The position numbers and the translations under genes were made by a program. A model generated the notes under the pieces. It worked only from the letters and a program-made list of their open reading frames with translations. It ran no database searches and had not been told where the DNA came from. Below, in pieces: positions 35,189 through 46,900 of a DNA stretch of 64,000 nt (the first letter of the stretch is position 1; each line of letters begins with the position of its first letter). Location of the stretch: the NCBI GenBank assembly GCA_002030045.1, contig LQBI01000002.1:1-64000 (forward strand), in the 5' to 3' direction. Source of the stretch: Candidatus Aegiribacteria sp. MLS_C (GTDB lineage: Bacteria; Fermentibacterota; Fermentibacteria; Fermentibacterales; JCC-6).

Positions 35189-35215
35189 CGGTCATCTCCT
35201 TCGATACCTGTGGCC

Positions 35216-35578
35216 CTACTCGCCCAGGTCATCATCATTTACGTTACTTCCTCTTTCCGTCGGGCTCCTGTCATCACCGGCAGCCTCACTTCTTTCTCCG
35301 CTATCCCCCGACACAAGGCTGGAGTCCTCTGTTTCCGGTCCCGGTCTTTTCGGAACAGGGTCGTAGCCCCCCTGCATGAAAGGATTGCATCTGAGAATCC
35401 TCCTGATAGCAAGCCATGTACCTCTAGCGGCTCCGAACCTCCTTACGGCCTCTTCGGCGTATTCACTGCAGCTTGGAGTGTAAATGCAGCTTGGAGGAAG
35501 AAGTGGAGAGATGTGTCTCCGGTACCACCTGATGGAAACTATAAGTATTCTGCCTGCGACGCCATACACTCTACCCAT
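35216..35578 (-). CDS. yidD: Membrane-protein insertion efficiency factor YidD
   Basis: YidD is a small amphipathic helper of YidC. The product has [52 protein letters not shown], the full signature with its cysteines, and then GGYDPVP. A low-complexity tail (about residues 78-120) is longer than in most members. It begins 4 nt after rnpA and ends 27 nt before yidC. Confidence 0.95.
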   Translation of the reverse strand: MGRVYGVAGRILIVSIRWYRRHISPLLPPSCIYTPSCSEYAEEAVRRFGAARGTWLAIRRILRCNPFMQGGYDPVPKRPGPETEDSSLVSGDSGERSEAAGDDRSPTERGSNVNDDDLGE

Positions 35579-35582
35579 TCTT

Positions 35583-35915
35583 TCAGGTTCGGTCTTCCTC
35601 TACGGAATTACCGATCTTCTCCATCAGTTCCAGGAAATCGTCCCTGACGCCCTCCCATCTCAGGCCATCGAGTCTTCCCACAGGCATTATCACAACATCA
35701 GCGCCTAGATCCTGCTTAGAGGCCAGTGCCCTTATCCTTCTCTTCATGAGGTTCCTTGATACCGCGTTCCCTCTCTTAGCGGATAGAGAAAACCCCAGGC
35801 GGATGAAGCCCAGGGTATTTACTCTGAAGACAGCTCTGAAGGTGTTTCCCCTGAATCTGCTACCCGTCCTGAAAACCCTTCTGAACTGGTACTCCCTATT
35901 CAGGGTTCTCTTCAT
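35583..35915 (-). CDS. rnpA: Ribonuclease P protein component
   Basis: RnpA assists the P RNA in 5' tRNA processing. The 110-aa protein has [18 protein letters not shown] at the start and [27 protein letters not shown] at the RNR region. In the usual RNRxKRxxR motif the second arginine is replaced by Leu (RNLMKRRIR), a mild divergence. It follows rpmH by 7 nt and precedes yidD by 4 nt. Confidence 0.93.
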   Translation of the reverse strand: MKRTLNREYQFRRVFRTGSRFRGNTFRAVFRVNTLGFIRLGFSLSAKRGNAVSRNLMKRRIRALASKQDLGADVVIMPVGRLDGLRWEGVRDDFLELMEKIGNSVEEDRT

Positions 35916-35922
35916 TTCTCTG

Positions 35923-36057
35923 TCAGGGGATCAGGTTCTTCCTTCCCTTTCTCCTTCTGGCATTGAGTACCTTCCTCCCGCCCTTCGAGGCCATCCTGGC
36001 TCTGAATCCGTGTCTTCTTATCTTCGATAATCTGCTTGGCTGATATGTTCTTTTCAT
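35923..36057 (-). CDS. rpmH: Ribosomal protein L34
   Basis: This gene is too short for the ORF track, but the translation is unmistakable: it starts [20 protein letters not shown] and continues through [19 protein letters not shown] to its end, 44 aa. L34 is the small basic 50S protein whose gene heads the rpmH-rnpA-yidD-yidC cluster. It starts at ATG 36057 with only a weak ribosome site and is divergent from dnaA across the 325-bp putative origin region. Confidence 0.96.
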   Translation of the reverse strand: MKRTYQPSRLSKIRRHGFRARMASKGGRKVLNARRRKGRKNLIP

Positions 36058-36382
36058 TCCGGATCACTCATTTCATTTTTGTGGTCACCTTGACGAAGGC
36101 GGGATTACTGCATCAGTATCAACAGTCGAGCAAACAGTTCTCTCACGAGCCGGCGATTGTGGAAATTAGCCAATATGCCCAATTATGTCAAGTATTTGCG
36201 TTCAGGTCACGGTGGGCATCCAGTGTTTTCAACACTGTTGACAACGGACTGTGTGAATCTATATGCAAGTCTTTATCGTTCAATTATTAATAGTGTGAAT
36301 ACTGTGTGGATACAGCTGTGGAGAAGGTATTCTTTTCAATGAGGATTACATATTTAGGAACACAGATCCGATTGGAAGCCTG
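36058..36382. other. rpmH-dnaA intergenic region, candidate oriC with DnaA boxes
   Basis: Boxes one or two bases from TGTGGATAA occur at 36294-36302 (TGTGAATAC), 36305-36313 (TGTGGATAC) and 36317-36325 (TGTGGAGAA), next to CAATTATTAATAG. A perfect hairpin CAGTGTT-TTC-AACACTG (36221-36237) stands just upstream of the dnaA promoter. Gene orientation flips here. Confidence 0.65.
36238..36265 (+). promoter_or_regulatory. dnaA promoter
   Basis: TTGACA (36238-36243), 16-nt spacer, TATATG (36260-36265). The spacer holds TGTGTGAAT and the leader holds further DnaA-box-like sites, so autoregulation by DnaA is likely. Confidence 0.65.
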
Positions 36383-37726
36383 ATGGACAACTACGATCCC
36401 GTCGAACTCTGGGATCTCTGCCTCAAGGAGGCCGAGAAGAACCTGGAGAGGACCGAATTCGATACCTGGCTCAGGAACTCCACCTACGAGGATGTCAACG
36501 GAAGCAGGATGGTCATAAGGTTCCGTAACTCGTTCGTCGCCGGTCATGTAAAATCAAGGTTCGGACCCATTCTCGAGGAGATCGCAAGGGAAATCTCCGG
36601 AAGGAACGACATAGCACTCCAGTTCGTTGGAGACCCGGCCAAGCCCGGTCCTTCCTCCAGGGAAGCCGTCGGCCGTGACAACGGACATTCATCCTCCGAT
36701 TCAATGTACCTGAGGTCGAACTATACGTTCGACCATTTCGTCGTCGGTCCCAACAACCAGCTTGCCCATGCGGGAGCACTTGCTGTCAGCAGCGATTCCG
36801 GTTCCACCACATACAACCCCCTTTTCATCTACGGAGGTGTCGGTCTCGGCAAGACTCATCTTATTCAGGCTATCGCCCACAGGCTCAGACTGGAGGGTTC
36901 CGGCAGGACCTTCCGTTACCTCTCCACAGAATACGTTGTCGGGACTTTCATAAAATGCGTGCTGCAGAAGGACTATTCCAAGTTCAGGAAACTGTTTCAG
37001 GGAATAGACTACCTCCTTATGGACGACATTCAGTTCCTTGAGGGCAAGGTCGAGACACAGGAGGCTTTTTTTCACAGGTTCAACGAGCTTCATCAGCAGG
37101 GAAAGCAGATAGTACTCACCTCCGACAGGCCGCCGCACGAACTGAAGGATCTTCCGGAGCGTCTCATAAGCAGGTTCCAGTGGGGTCTCGTCGCTGATAT
37201 AAAGCCTCCCGAGTACGAGACCAGGCTTGCCATACTCATGCTTCTTGTGAAGGACGAGGAACTGGAGGTGGGACACGATGTCCTTGACTATATAGCCTCT
37301 TCCATCAGGAAGAACGTCAGACAGCTCTCCGGCGTCATACACAGGCTTGCTGCAATTTCGAGACTGACCGGTTGCAGGATCGACATGAACATGGCTCAGA
37401 AGGAGATCAAGTCCACCCTCGGCACCATTTCTCAGAGGCTCACCCCGGGTACCATCACATCAGCCGTAGCGGAGGTCTTCGACATATCCCCCGCCCAGCT
37501 CAAGGGGAAACAGAGAAAAAGGAACATCCTTGTCCCGAGACAGGTCGCCATATCTCTCATACGTGAACTCACTTCAATGTCCCTCAAGGATATAGGGTCC
37601 TTTTTCTCCGGCAGGGACCATTCCACTGTACTCAACTCGATCGAAAGGATACAGGAACTGAGGGAGAGCGATGCGGAACTCGACCGCAAGATCGAGGAGA
37701 TCAAACGCAGACTGGTCTCGATCTGA
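36383..37726 (+). CDS. dnaA: Chromosomal replication initiator DnaA
   Basis: DnaA opens the origin. The 447-aa protein has an N-terminal domain (LWDLCLKEAEKNLERTEFDTWLRNS), then the AAA+ core after YTFDHFVVGPNNQLAHAGALAV: Walker A GGVGLGKTHLIQA and Walker B YLLMDDIQFLEGK. The C-terminal domain IV contains the DNA-binding signature PRQVAISLIRELTSMSLKDIGSFFSGRDHSTVLN. Length is normal. The start is preceded by GGAAG at 5 nt. Confidence 0.97.
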   Translation: MDNYDPVELWDLCLKEAEKNLERTEFDTWLRNSTYEDVNGSRMVIRFRNSFVAGHVKSRFGPILEEIAREISGRNDIALQFVGDPAKPGPSSREAVGRDNGHSSSDSMYLRSNYTFDHFVVGPNNQLAHAGALAVSSDSGSTTYNPLFIYGGVGLGKTHLIQAIAHRLRLEGSGRTFRYLSTEYVVGTFIKCVLQKDYSKFRKLFQGIDYLLMDDIQFLEGKVETQEAFFHRFNELHQQGKQIVLTSDRPPHELKDLPERLISRFQWGLVADIKPPEYETRLAILMLLVKDEELEVGHDVLDYIASSIRKNVRQLSGVIHRLAAISRLTGCRIDMNMAQKEIKSTLGTISQRLTPGTITSAVAEVFDISPAQLKGKQRKRNILVPRQVAISLIRELTSMSLKDIGSFFSGRDHSTVLNSIERIQELRESDAELDRKIEEIKRRLVSI

Positions 37727-37949
37727 ACCTTCCGACCAGCTTTTCCTCCTGTGCAAAACTCCCCTGGAACTGTGTCGTAAACTCGTCTCTGTCGATAAGT
37801 GCCGTTTCACTAACGGGTGTCCAGAAATTTTCCCACAGCCTATGTCGTGACGCCCCATTACTGCATGTGACATGTCCACATATTCACATGTATAATAACT
37901 ATCATAATTGTTCTCATAATACTGTATTCATGGAGCTGGAGGAAATCCC
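37727..37949. other. dnaA-dnaN intergenic region, possible unwinding element
   Basis: After a GC-balanced half that contains TTTTCCCACA, an AT-rich run (37885-37930) includes TATAATAAC and CATAATTGTTC. CATGTG and CACATG form an inverted repeat around TGTCCACAT, which resembles a DnaA box. This may be the second half of the origin. Confidence 0.45.
37867..37896 (+). promoter_or_regulatory. dnaN promoter
   Basis: GTGACA (37867-37872), 18-nt spacer, consensus TATAAT (37891-37896), 53 nt upstream of the dnaN ATG. Confidence 0.55.
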
Positions 37950-39071
37950 ATGATCAAACTCCTTGTCAACCATTCAGACCTTCTGAGAGGCCTTAACTGT
38001 GTGGCATCGGCACTGCCGACCAGGAGCAGTCTTCCCTATCTGACCAATGTCCTGCTTGAGACCGAGGGTGATGCATTGCGGATGTCGGCTACCGACCTGG
38101 ACACAACGGTCGTGACATCGATACCTGCATCGGTCACCACTTCCGGTTCCATAACCCTGCCTGGCAAGAAGCTGCATGAGATCGTCAGGGAGCTTCCCGA
38201 GGAGGACGTGAGGTTCAGCGGTACAGGTAACAGGATAACGATAAGCTGCGGCAATGCCTCTTTCTCCGTCAGCGGGAACTCCAGTGAGCAGTTCCCGACA
38301 CTTCCGTCGAGGAGCGGAACCGATCCCGCTTCAGTTCCTGTGGAAGTACTCTCTGACGCGATAAGGAAGACTTCGTATGCCGTGGCCAGGGATGACTACA
38401 GGGCGACTCTTAACGGTGCTCTTATGAAAATGGGGCCGGAAGGCTTCGAAATGGTTGCCACTGACGGGCACAGGTTGAGCTGTATATCCATAGCGAGCCT
38501 GGCTTCGGATATCGAGATAAACGCGCTTGTGACCCAGAAGGCCCTGAACCTTTTCGCGAGGCTGTCCAGCGAGGGTGATGTACTTGTAAGGTTCAAGGGA
38601 TCTCAGATTTCCTTCGAGTTCAACGATACAATAATATACAGCAGGACCATAGACGGCGAGTACCCGCCTTACAGGAAGGTGATCCCCACCGACAATGACT
38701 GTGAACTGGTCGCTGAAAGGGAAGACCTTATATCGGTGCTCAGAAGGGTCAAAACGATGTCCAACCCTTCTACACATCAGGTAAAATTCTCGCTGGAAAC
38801 TGGTAAAGTGCTCATCCAGGCGGAGAGCGCCGACGCCGGTGAAGCCCATGAGGAACTGAATTCCGAATACTCAGGAAGACCATTCCAGATAGGTTTCAAT
38901 GGTAATTTCCTCATGGAGATACTTCGCAACATGAGCTGCGAGAAAGTCGTCATGTGTATGAAGGACGGCAACACAGCGGTCGTCATCAGGGACAGTGAGG
39001 AACCGGAGGGCGGTGACAGCTACCTTGCACTGATAATGCCGGTCAAGCTGTCAAGGGCATCTGATGAATGA
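37950..39071 (+). CDS. dnaN: DNA polymerase III beta sliding clamp
   Basis: The beta clamp tethers polymerase III to DNA. The 373-aa product has three repeated clamp domains; markers are LLRGLNCVASALPTRSSLPYLTNVLLE, MSATDLDTTVVTSI, RDDYRATLNGALMKMG, TDGHRLSCISI, SRTIDGEYPPYRKVIP and the end YLALIMPVKL, which matches the usual Y-x-x-x-x-MPM/VRL tail. A strong GGAGGAAA precedes the ATG. It overlaps the DUF721 gene by 4 nt. Confidence 0.96.
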   Translation: MIKLLVNHSDLLRGLNCVASALPTRSSLPYLTNVLLETEGDALRMSATDLDTTVVTSIPASVTTSGSITLPGKKLHEIVRELPEEDVRFSGTGNRITISCGNASFSVSGNSSEQFPTLPSRSGTDPASVPVEVLSDAIRKTSYAVARDDYRATLNGALMKMGPEGFEMVATDGHRLSCISIASLASDIEINALVTQKALNLFARLSSEGDVLVRFKGSQISFEFNDTIIYSRTIDGEYPPYRKVIPTDNDCELVAEREDLISVLRRVKTMSNPSTHQVKFSLETGKVLIQAESADAGEAHEELNSEYSGRPFQIGFNGNFLMEILRNMSCEKVVMCMKDGNTAVVIRDSEEPEGGDSYLALIMPVKLSRASDE

Positions 39072-39388
39072 TCGGCAGACGGCAGACATCTGAAGTGAAG
39101 AGCATCGGCAGTCTGGTCAGCCAGGTTCTTGAGGATTTCGAGCCGGACATAAGGATGAAGAGGAACGGAGCATTACTGCTTTGGAGCAGCATTGCGGGCG
39201 ATGATCTCTCCACATATCTGAGACCAGTTGGTGTCCGGGGTTCAGTCCTCGTGCTTATGTGCTACCATCCCGCCGCCGCCATGGAGGTCAGGATCAGGAA
39301 GAAGGAGATACTGGAGAAATTCAACTCCCTGTGGGACCGGGAAATATTCACGGACCTCAGGACGGTAACGCGAAGCAACGGAAGGTAA
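39068..39388 (+). CDS. DUF721 (DciA-like) replication helicase loader candidate
   Basis: The 106-aa product has the DUF721 pattern: IGSLVSQVLEDFEPDIRMKR, LLWSSIAGDDLSTYLRPVGVRGSVLVLMC and AMEVRIRKKEILEKFN. DciA of this family helps load DnaB in bacteria that lack DnaC. Its position between dnaN and gyrB fits that role. Only the KH-like core is present, without the longer C-terminal region of some members. ATGA overlap with dnaN. Confidence 0.8.
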   Translation: MIGRRQTSEVKSIGSLVSQVLEDFEPDIRMKRNGALLLWSSIAGDDLSTYLRPVGVRGSVLVLMCYHPAAAMEVRIRKKEILEKFNSLWDREIFTDLRTVTRSNGR

Positions 39389-39393
39389 CCGAC

Positions 39394-41319
39394 TTGACGG
39401 AAGAAACCAGAAGCTACGATGCTGACTCCATAAAGGTACTCAAGGGCCTTGAGCATGTCCGGAAGCGTCCCGGAATGTACATAGGATCCACCTCGCAGAC
39501 AGGTCTTCATCATCTCGTCTGGGAAGTTGTCGACAACAGCGTCGACGAGGCGCAGTCCGGATACTGCACTACCATAGAGGTATACCTTCACGACGACGGG
39601 TCCGTGTCCGTGGACGACGATGGCAGGGGTATTCCCGTGGAGATGCATCAGAGCGGCAAATCCGCACTTGAAGTCGTAATGACGACTCTTCATGCCGGGG
39701 GCAAGTTCGACAATGCCGCCTACAAGACTTCAGGAGGTCTTCACGGAGTAGGTGTCAGCGTGGTCAATGCCCTGTCGGAGTGGCTTGAGGTCGAAGTCCA
39801 CAAGAACGGCAGCATATACATGCAGAGGTTTGAAAGGGGAGTCCCCACCTGCGACCAGGTAGTCAAGGGATCCACCGATACCACGGGTACCAGGGTAAGG
39901 TTCAAGCCTGACTACGAGCAGATATTCGAGGAATCCACTTTCAATTTCGAGACTCTCTCAGGCAGGCTCAGGGAACTTGCCTACCTGAACAACGATCTGA
40001 GACTTTCGATAACCGATCTGAGGAAGGGTTACGAGGAAAGAAGGGAGGAATACCACTTCCATGGCGGTCTAAGCTCCTTCGTATCGTACATAAACGAAGC
40101 ACATTCGGTACTGCACGACCCCATAAGGATAGAGGGTGAGTTCGAAATCGAGGACAACGTAGTAATGATGGTCGATGTTGCTCTTCAGTACAACAAGGCC
40201 TTCCAGGAGGACATCTTCAGTTTCGTCAACAACATCAACACAATAGACGGAGGGACTCACCTGTCCGGCATGAAGTCAGCTCTTACCAGGACGCTGAACG
40301 AGTACGCGCTTGCGAACAACCTCTTCAGCAGGAAGGAGGATTCCTTCTCCGGGAGCGACGTGCGGGAGGGTCTCGCCGCTGTGATCAGCGTAAAGATTCC
40401 CGACCCCCAGTTCGAGGGTCAGACCAAGACCAGGCTTGGAAACAGGACAGTCCAGGGAGCTGTGTTCTCCTTCGTAAGCCGTGAACTGGCCACATTCCTT
40501 GAGGAGAACCCTTCCCTGGCCAGGAGGATAGTGCAGAAATGCCTTCTGAACAACAGCTCCAGACAGGCGGCGAAGAAGGCCAGGGAGCTTACCAGGAGGA
40601 AATCGGCGCTGGAGACGGCGGCCCTTCCGGGAAAGCTGGCGGACTGTGCAGTGAACGATCCCAGTGAGGCAGAACTCTTCATTGTTGAGGGTAATTCGGC
40701 CGGCGGCTCAGCAAAGCAGGGACGCAACAGGCATTTCCAGGCGGTGCTGCCGCTTCGGGGAAAGATTATCAACGTCGAGAAGGCACAGCTGAGCAAAGTT
40801 CTGAAGAACAACGAGATAAGGACAATTATCACCGCTGCCGGAACCGGAATTGAGGAGGATTTCGACATAGAGTCCCTCAGGTACCACAAGATCATCATCA
40901 TGACCGACGCCGACGTCGACGGCTCTCACATCAGGACTTTGCTGCTCACATTCTTCTACCGCCACATGCCGGAACTCATAGAGAACGGATACGTATTCAT
41001 AGCGCAGCCTCCTCTATACATGCTGAGAAAGGGCGGCACGAGGCGGTACGCGTACAACGACCGCGAGCGAAGGGCCATAGCCGAGGAACTGGGCGGTGAC
41101 GGAATCACGGTACAGAGGTACAAGGGACTCGGAGAGATGAATCCGGAACAGCTCTGGTCCACGACGATGGACCCCGAGAACAGGATGCTCCTCAGGGTAC
41201 GGCTCGAGAACGTGATGGAAGCCAGCCATGTCTTCTCCGTGCTGATGGGGGATGATGTGGAACCTCGCAGGGAGTTCATTCAGCAGCACGCGTCCGAGGT
41301 CGTTAACCTTGATGTCTAG
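39394..41319 (+). CDS. gyrB: DNA gyrase subunit B
   Basis: GyrB powers negative supercoiling. The GHKL domain has [41 protein letters not shown] and [18 protein letters not shown]. The TOPRIM domain has [19 protein letters not shown] and [19 protein letters not shown], and the end has [14 protein letters not shown]. The ORF track begins at 39259 inside the upstream gene. TTG at 39394, shortly after GGAAGG, fits the family N-terminus. 641 aa is the usual length for the short (non-insert) GyrB. Confidence 0.96.
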   Translation: MTEETRSYDADSIKVLKGLEHVRKRPGMYIGSTSQTGLHHLVWEVVDNSVDEAQSGYCTTIEVYLHDDGSVSVDDDGRGIPVEMHQSGKSALEVVMTTLHAGGKFDNAAYKTSGGLHGVGVSVVNALSEWLEVEVHKNGSIYMQRFERGVPTCDQVVKGSTDTTGTRVRFKPDYEQIFEESTFNFETLSGRLRELAYLNNDLRLSITDLRKGYEERREEYHFHGGLSSFVSYINEAHSVLHDPIRIEGEFEIEDNVVMMVDVALQYNKAFQEDIFSFVNNINTIDGGTHLSGMKSALTRTLNEYALANNLFSRKEDSFSGSDVREGLAAVISVKIPDPQFEGQTKTRLGNRTVQGAVFSFVSRELATFLEENPSLARRIVQKCLLNNSSRQAAKKARELTRRKSALETAALPGKLADCAVNDPSEAELFIVEGNSAGGSAKQGRNRHFQAVLPLRGKIINVEKAQLSKVLKNNEIRTIITAAGTGIEEDFDIESLRYHKIIIMTDADVDGSHIRTLLLTFFYRHMPELIENGYVFIAQPPLYMLRKGGTRRYAYNDRERRAIAEELGGDGITVQRYKGLGEMNPEQLWSTTMDPENRMLLRVRLENVMEASHVFSVLMGDDVEPRREFIQQHASEVVNLDV

Positions 41320-41351
41320 CCGAACAACAGTCTAAGGAGATCCATTCCAGT

Positions 41352-43853
41352 ATGACCGACAGGTTTGAAGAGGAACAGCAGAGCGATCCGCGGAGGACAA
41401 GGGCGGAAGCGATCGACATCGAGGAGGAGATGAAACGTTCCTACCTCGACTACTCCATGAGCGTGATAGTCTCCAGGGCCCTGCCTGACGTAAGGGACGG
41501 ACTCAAGCCCGTGCACAGGCGGATACTCTACTCTATGTACGAGCAGAACCTGACACACAGGAGACCCTACAGGAAATCGGCAACTGTGGTAGGTGATGTC
41601 CTCGGCAAGTACCATCCCCACGGAGACGCGGCCGTATACGATTCCATGGTCAGGATGGCGCAGGATTTCTCACTGCTGCATCCACTTGTGGACGGACAGG
41701 GAAACTTCGGTTCCATCGACGGTGACCCGGCAGCCGCATACAGGTACACAGAGGCAAGGATGTCCACAATAGGCGAGGAGATGCTGAGGGACATCGACAA
41801 GGAAACCGTGGAAATGGTACCGAACTTCGACGACAGGCTGAAGGAACCCTCCATCCTTCCTGCGGGTTTTCCGAACCTCCTGGTGAACGGTTCTTCCGGA
41901 ATAGCGGTAGGCATGGCAACGAACATCCCGCCCCATAACCTCAGGGAGGTCGTGGATGCCTGCTGCAGAATGATAAAGGACCCGGGGATACCGGATACCG
42001 ATCTTTTCAGGATAGTAAAAGGACCCGATTTTCCCACCGGTGGAATAATCACCGGGGTGAGGGGCATAAGGGAATTCTACAGGACAGGTCACGGCTCAAT
42101 AAGGGTAAGGGGCAGGTTCGGAATCGAACAGACACCCAGGGGAAGGGAAGCGATAATCATCACGGAGATCCCCTACCAGGTAAACAAGACGAAGTTCATA
42201 GAGAGCATCGCTGATCTGGTGAAGCGCAAGAAGATAGTATCGATAGCCGACCTCAGGGACGAATCCGACCGGGAAGGCATGAGAATTGTCGTTGAGCTGA
42301 AGAAGGACGTGATGCACGAGGTTGTCCTGAACCAGCTTTACAAGCACACGGCCCTTGCCAGGACCTTCGGGGCGAACTGCCTTGCTCTCTGCGACGGGAC
42401 TCCGCGCAGGCTGAGCCTGAGGGAGTGCATCCTTGATTATCTGGAGCACAGGCACAACGTCATTCAGCGGAGGGTTGCGTTCGACCTCGAGAAGGCGGAG
42501 GCAAGGGCACACATAGTAGAGGGACTGCTCAAGGCACAGGATTCCATCGACGAGGTTATAAGCGTCATCAGATCGTCGAAGAGCACCGAGGAGGCGAAGC
42601 CGGCACTGATGGAGAGGTTCGGTTTCACGGATGTCCAGGCCCAGGCGATACTGGACATGAGGCTGAGAAGGCTTACAGGCCTGGAGAGGGAGGAGCTGGA
42701 GAACGAGTACCGGGAACTCCGGGAACTCCTTGCCCGGCTCCGTGAGCTGGCCGCCAGCAGGGACCTCAGGATGAGGGTCGTATCGGACGAACTCAGGGAG
42801 GTGGCTGAGAAGTACGGCTGTGACAGGAAGACCAGGATTGAGAAGCACGCACCCGGGGAACTCAGCATGGAAGATCTGATACCCGATGACGAGATGGTCA
42901 TAACGGTATCGAGGGAAGGGTACATAAAGCGGCTCTCTTCCGATACCTACAAGATCCAGCACCGGGGCGGGAAAGGTATCACCGGAGCAACGACCAAGGA
43001 AGAGGACTCTCTGGACCAGATCTTCGTGGCCTCCAACCACAGCTACATACTCTTCTTCACGAACCGGGGAAGGTGCTACTGGCTCAAGGTATACCAGGTA
43101 CCCGAAATCGGAAGGACAAGCAAGGGGAAGGCTATCGTCAACCTGATAGACCTTGCACCCGAAGAAAGGCCCGTGGCGAGTGTCTGCGTAAAGGAGTTCG
43201 ACGATCACAGCTACATCGTCATGGCCACGAGCAATGGTCTTGTGAAGAAGACACCCCTGGCAAGCTACAGTCATCCGAGAAAGAACGGTATCTGGGCGAT
43301 CAGGCTGGACGAGGATACGGAACTGGTGTCCGCGGAACTGACCGGCGGGAGCAGCTGGATATTCCTCGCCCTTGCCGGCGGTAAGGCCAACAGGTTCTCC
43401 GAGGAGGAGATAAGGCCTATGGGCAGGCATACCAGGGGAGTCCGCGGAATAAGGATCGAGAAGGGGGACAGCCTGGTCGGCATGGTGGTCATGGAGAGCC
43501 CGGGAAGCCTCATGACGGTTACCGAGGGCGGCTTCGGCAAACGGACCTCGTCCGAGGAGTACAGGCTCACGCATCGCGGCAGCGCCGGTGTCGTGAACAT
43601 AAGGAACATAGAACGCAACGGGCCGGTAATCTCGATAATGGCGGTATCGGAAGAGGACGAACTCATACTCATATCAGCGCAGGGCATGATAATCAGACTT
43701 CCCGTACGCCAGGTAAGGGAGATGGGAAGGAACACAATGGGGGTCCGCCTCATGAACCTTCCTCCGGCGGACCGCGTGGTGGACGCCGCAAGGGTCCTGC
43801 CCGCGGATCAGGCGGTACCGGTCGAGGTTACGGAAGAGGGAGAGCAGCAATAG
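41352..43853 (+). CDS. gyrA: DNA gyrase subunit A
   Basis: GyrA cuts and rejoins DNA. The N-terminal domain has [49 protein letters not shown], and RYTEARM with the catalytic Tyr near residue 132. The C-terminal beta-pinwheel repeats contain several [14 protein letters not shown]-like segments; the GyrA box sits in QHRGGKG. Length 833 aa is normal. Starts 32 nt after gyrB. The end may overlap the following gene. Confidence 0.97.
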   Translation: MTDRFEEEQQSDPRRTRAEAIDIEEEMKRSYLDYSMSVIVSRALPDVRDGLKPVHRRILYSMYEQNLTHRRPYRKSATVVGDVLGKYHPHGDAAVYDSMVRMAQDFSLLHPLVDGQGNFGSIDGDPAAAYRYTEARMSTIGEEMLRDIDKETVEMVPNFDDRLKEPSILPAGFPNLLVNGSSGIAVGMATNIPPHNLREVVDACCRMIKDPGIPDTDLFRIVKGPDFPTGGIITGVRGIREFYRTGHGSIRVRGRFGIEQTPRGREAIIITEIPYQVNKTKFIESIADLVKRKKIVSIADLRDESDREGMRIVVELKKDVMHEVVLNQLYKHTALARTFGANCLALCDGTPRRLSLRECILDYLEHRHNVIQRRVAFDLEKAEARAHIVEGLLKAQDSIDEVISVIRSSKSTEEAKPALMERFGFTDVQAQAILDMRLRRLTGLEREELENEYRELRELLARLRELAASRDLRMRVVSDELREVAEKYGCDRKTRIEKHAPGELSMEDLIPDDEMVITVSREGYIKRLSSDTYKIQHRGGKGITGATTKEEDSLDQIFVASNHSYILFFTNRGRCYWLKVYQVPEIGRTSKGKAIVNLIDLAPEERPVASVCVKEFDDHSYIVMATSNGLVKKTPLASYSHPRKNGIWAIRLDEDTELVSAELTGGSSWIFLALAGGKANRFSEEEIRPMGRHTRGVRGIRIEKGDSLVGMVVMESPGSLMTVTEGGFGKRTSSEEYRLTHRGSAGVVNIRNIERNGPVISIMAVSEEDELILISAQGMIIRLPVRQVREMGRNTMGVRLMNLPPADRVVDAARVLPADQAVPVEVTEEGEQQ

Positions 43854-43912
43854 ACCTTCAGCGGATAGTAAGTGAGATAGAGGCCTGGAGCGAGGAGAAC
43901 AGGCCGAGGCCA

Positions 43913-46900
43913 GTGCGCCCGCCCGAGGTAGGCAAGGGTTTCAGCCTTCCGGGGAAGAGGTCGGAGGACATCATCGTCTCGCCTGAGATCAGGGGAATAG
44001 TGATGTCGATAACCCTTTTCTACGATGTATGGAACGATGCGGGGGATTCCCTTGCCACGCTGCTCTCCACGATAAGGTACATTGACGCCGAGAAGCTTCT
44101 TGACAACCTGTCCAACATGATAACGCCGCCTCCTGTTATGGAGGATTCGGCGGTCAAGTGGTTCAATGCGCTCACGGACCTCCCTTCCGAAGCAGTGGTT
44201 CTAGCAGTGCAGGAGTTCTTCCATCTGTCCTGGGTCTGGAACCAGATAGGTCCATCCACCGGTCTCGTTTTCGACGACCTTATCGCGCTGCTGTACAAAG
44301 TGTTCCAGGTGATATCCGAGAACCCGGCCGACCTCCAGATGATCGAAAGCCTGATACAGAAGGGGATCAAGTGGCCCGAGCGCTTCCCGTTCATGCTGGA
44401 ACGTTGCCGCATCGGCGGAGCGAACGTGATCAGGGCTCTTGAAAGGGCGGCCGAGATAATGATGTACTCGGAGCCCGGAGTTCATGAAGTCCTGATAGAT
44501 TTCGCCCTCGAGACAGGATGGTACCTCCTGTCCAGGGATGATCTGCCGGTATGGAGGTCCATAGGCAGGAGCGGAGAGTCCCTGTACAGGAAGATGAGGG
44601 GATTCACCATACCCATGGAGTCCATAAGGGCGCTGGCGGGTTTCCTCGGCCGCATGGAGGAGTCGGAGGAGCTGCAGCACCTCCTCGACGACGCCATGAG
44701 GATGGTGGTGAACGATGTGACCGGCACGGTACCGGAGAGCGAGATGGCTCCAGTGCTGGAAAGTCTCTCCCCCCAGGCGACCAAGGCCCTCAGGAGAAGG
44801 GCCGAGAGGAACATATGCCTGGACATGATCAGCCTCAAGGTATCGGAGAGCGGCTCTCCGTTCGAGTACGGGAAGGCCGTCGCCGACATGATACTTTTCA
44901 CCGGCGCCGGGACTGCTTTCTACAACTGCTTCCGGGAAGCATACGGCATTCTCAGGAACGAGGATGACAACGAGAAGGTCCTCCTTGTGGCCAGGCTGGC
45001 CCAGGAGAGGAGCGGAGTAGATTACCTAAGCAGCAGGAAGACCGAGTTCTTTATGGACTTCGTACCGGTTGCGCTGCTGTTCCTGGAGAACAAGACAAAC
45101 CCTGCCGAGATGCGCAGGGTGGTGAACTCAATCGGGCGGCTCATGGATTCCGTACTGAACCAGGACGAACCCGAGTCCCTCATAGCCGAGCTGCGAAGGT
45201 ATCTGACGGAATTCGACATAGACCGGGACAAGCTCCTGACTTCCCTCATACTCCTCATCAGGGCATCCAGGGGGATACCCTTCCAGGAGATACTGGACAA
45301 GAGCGATGTCTTCGCAGGAATACTCGAACTTCTTGATTTCGACTACCGAAGAAGACTTCTGGAGGGTGAGCAGACGGACTGGCTGACACCCCTGGTGGAG
45401 GATTCCATAGGATCCGCCAGGGTTGTGCTCGGAACCCTTCAGAAGATAGGCAGGGAAGATCTGAGGGGAAGGTTCATGGACAAGGTGATGGCCCCCCTCC
45501 TTCAGGAGACCGACACCGACGATCCCGTGTTCACGGAACTCATATCCAGCGGCGTGGCGACCTACAACAGGGACATGAGCATAGAGCAGCTGAGGAAGGA
45601 GGAGACGGCCCTTCTCGGGAAGCTCTTCAGGGCCGAGGACAGGAGCAAGGCCCTCAAGCAGACCATGGAGAACCTCCTCAGGATTCCCGGTATAGAGGAG
45701 AGGAACGCCACCGACCTTATCCATGCCGCGAGGATGCTGTGCGAGACACTGTCACAGCAGGCGGTCTGGATAGAGAAGACCGGGCACAGGATATTCAGCA
45801 AGTTCCTGTCCTACGGATTGACGGCCTTCGTGAAGACACTTGTGGAATACCCCGACATAGCCGAGAGGATCACAGGCGGTTTCATGAGGGGCGTCATCGA
45901 CACCATTATCCCCTCAAAGGAGACGGAGGAGAGCGATGTCGCCCTCTGGCAGCTGAAGACCGCCTCGATGTTCTTCGGCAAGATAATCCCCCTGACGGTA
46001 GAATTGAACGCCGACGATCCCGGCATCATAACCGGATACCTCTCGGAGCTGTCTGAACTCACCGTTTCTTCCAAGCAGGGGGAACCTGCGGGCGCCGCCT
46101 TCCTCTCCTGGATGTCCCACAGGCTGGAATCCGAGCTGCTTGACGAGTTCGCGCGAAAGCTCGGCGAAGAGAGCCCATACCGGGGCTTCGACGAACATTT
46201 CAACGCCCAGAGGCTCATGGAGATATGGAGAAAGCTCAGGGACGGCTCATCGGACATCATGAACGAAATGATGGAATCCGTTCAGCTCATCACAACCTCC
46301 CCGCTATACAGGCAGATACTTCTTCGAGAGGGGAGAAAGCTCATAGAGGGCTTCATCGAGAACGGATGCCGAGAAGTCATCACCAGCGGGGCCGACAGGG
46401 GATCGAAGGAGGACATTGAGGAATTCAGCAGGGTAACCGAGGGCCAGGACCCGGTCGATATCATCAGGATGATGGAGAACCCGGCCGAGGGCAAAGAAAA
46501 GGAAGTCCTTCCCCCGTCGGTCAGGGGATTCTTCGAACAGCAGCCATGCCCGCCCGGGCAGAACGTGTGCAGGTGCTGGAGGAACAGGGTCTTCAGCACG
46601 TTCGAGAACATCCTGATAGACATACTGCTCCTCAGCTCGGACAAGAGGAACCTGGAACAGATCGAACTGATGATAGACGATTTCGTCCAGATCATAGGAT
46701 ACCTGGGGACGGATGCCGACTTCAAGCCGGAGATAGTGCTCACCGCGCTGGAGAAATCCCTATCGCGGACCGAGGCCGGGAGACCTATTACCGTGGATGC
46801 GGCGATGAAGAACCTGGACAGGAACGTATACAAGCTCATGTGGCTTCGAAAAGCCACCCGGAAAGCCGCGGAAGCAGTATCCGGATACATTCCGGGAAGG

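Noticed and set aside
42096-43574. 492-aa minus-strand ORF opposite gyrA
   Set aside because: Antisense shadow of a clearly coding gene; no ribosome site or domain pattern.
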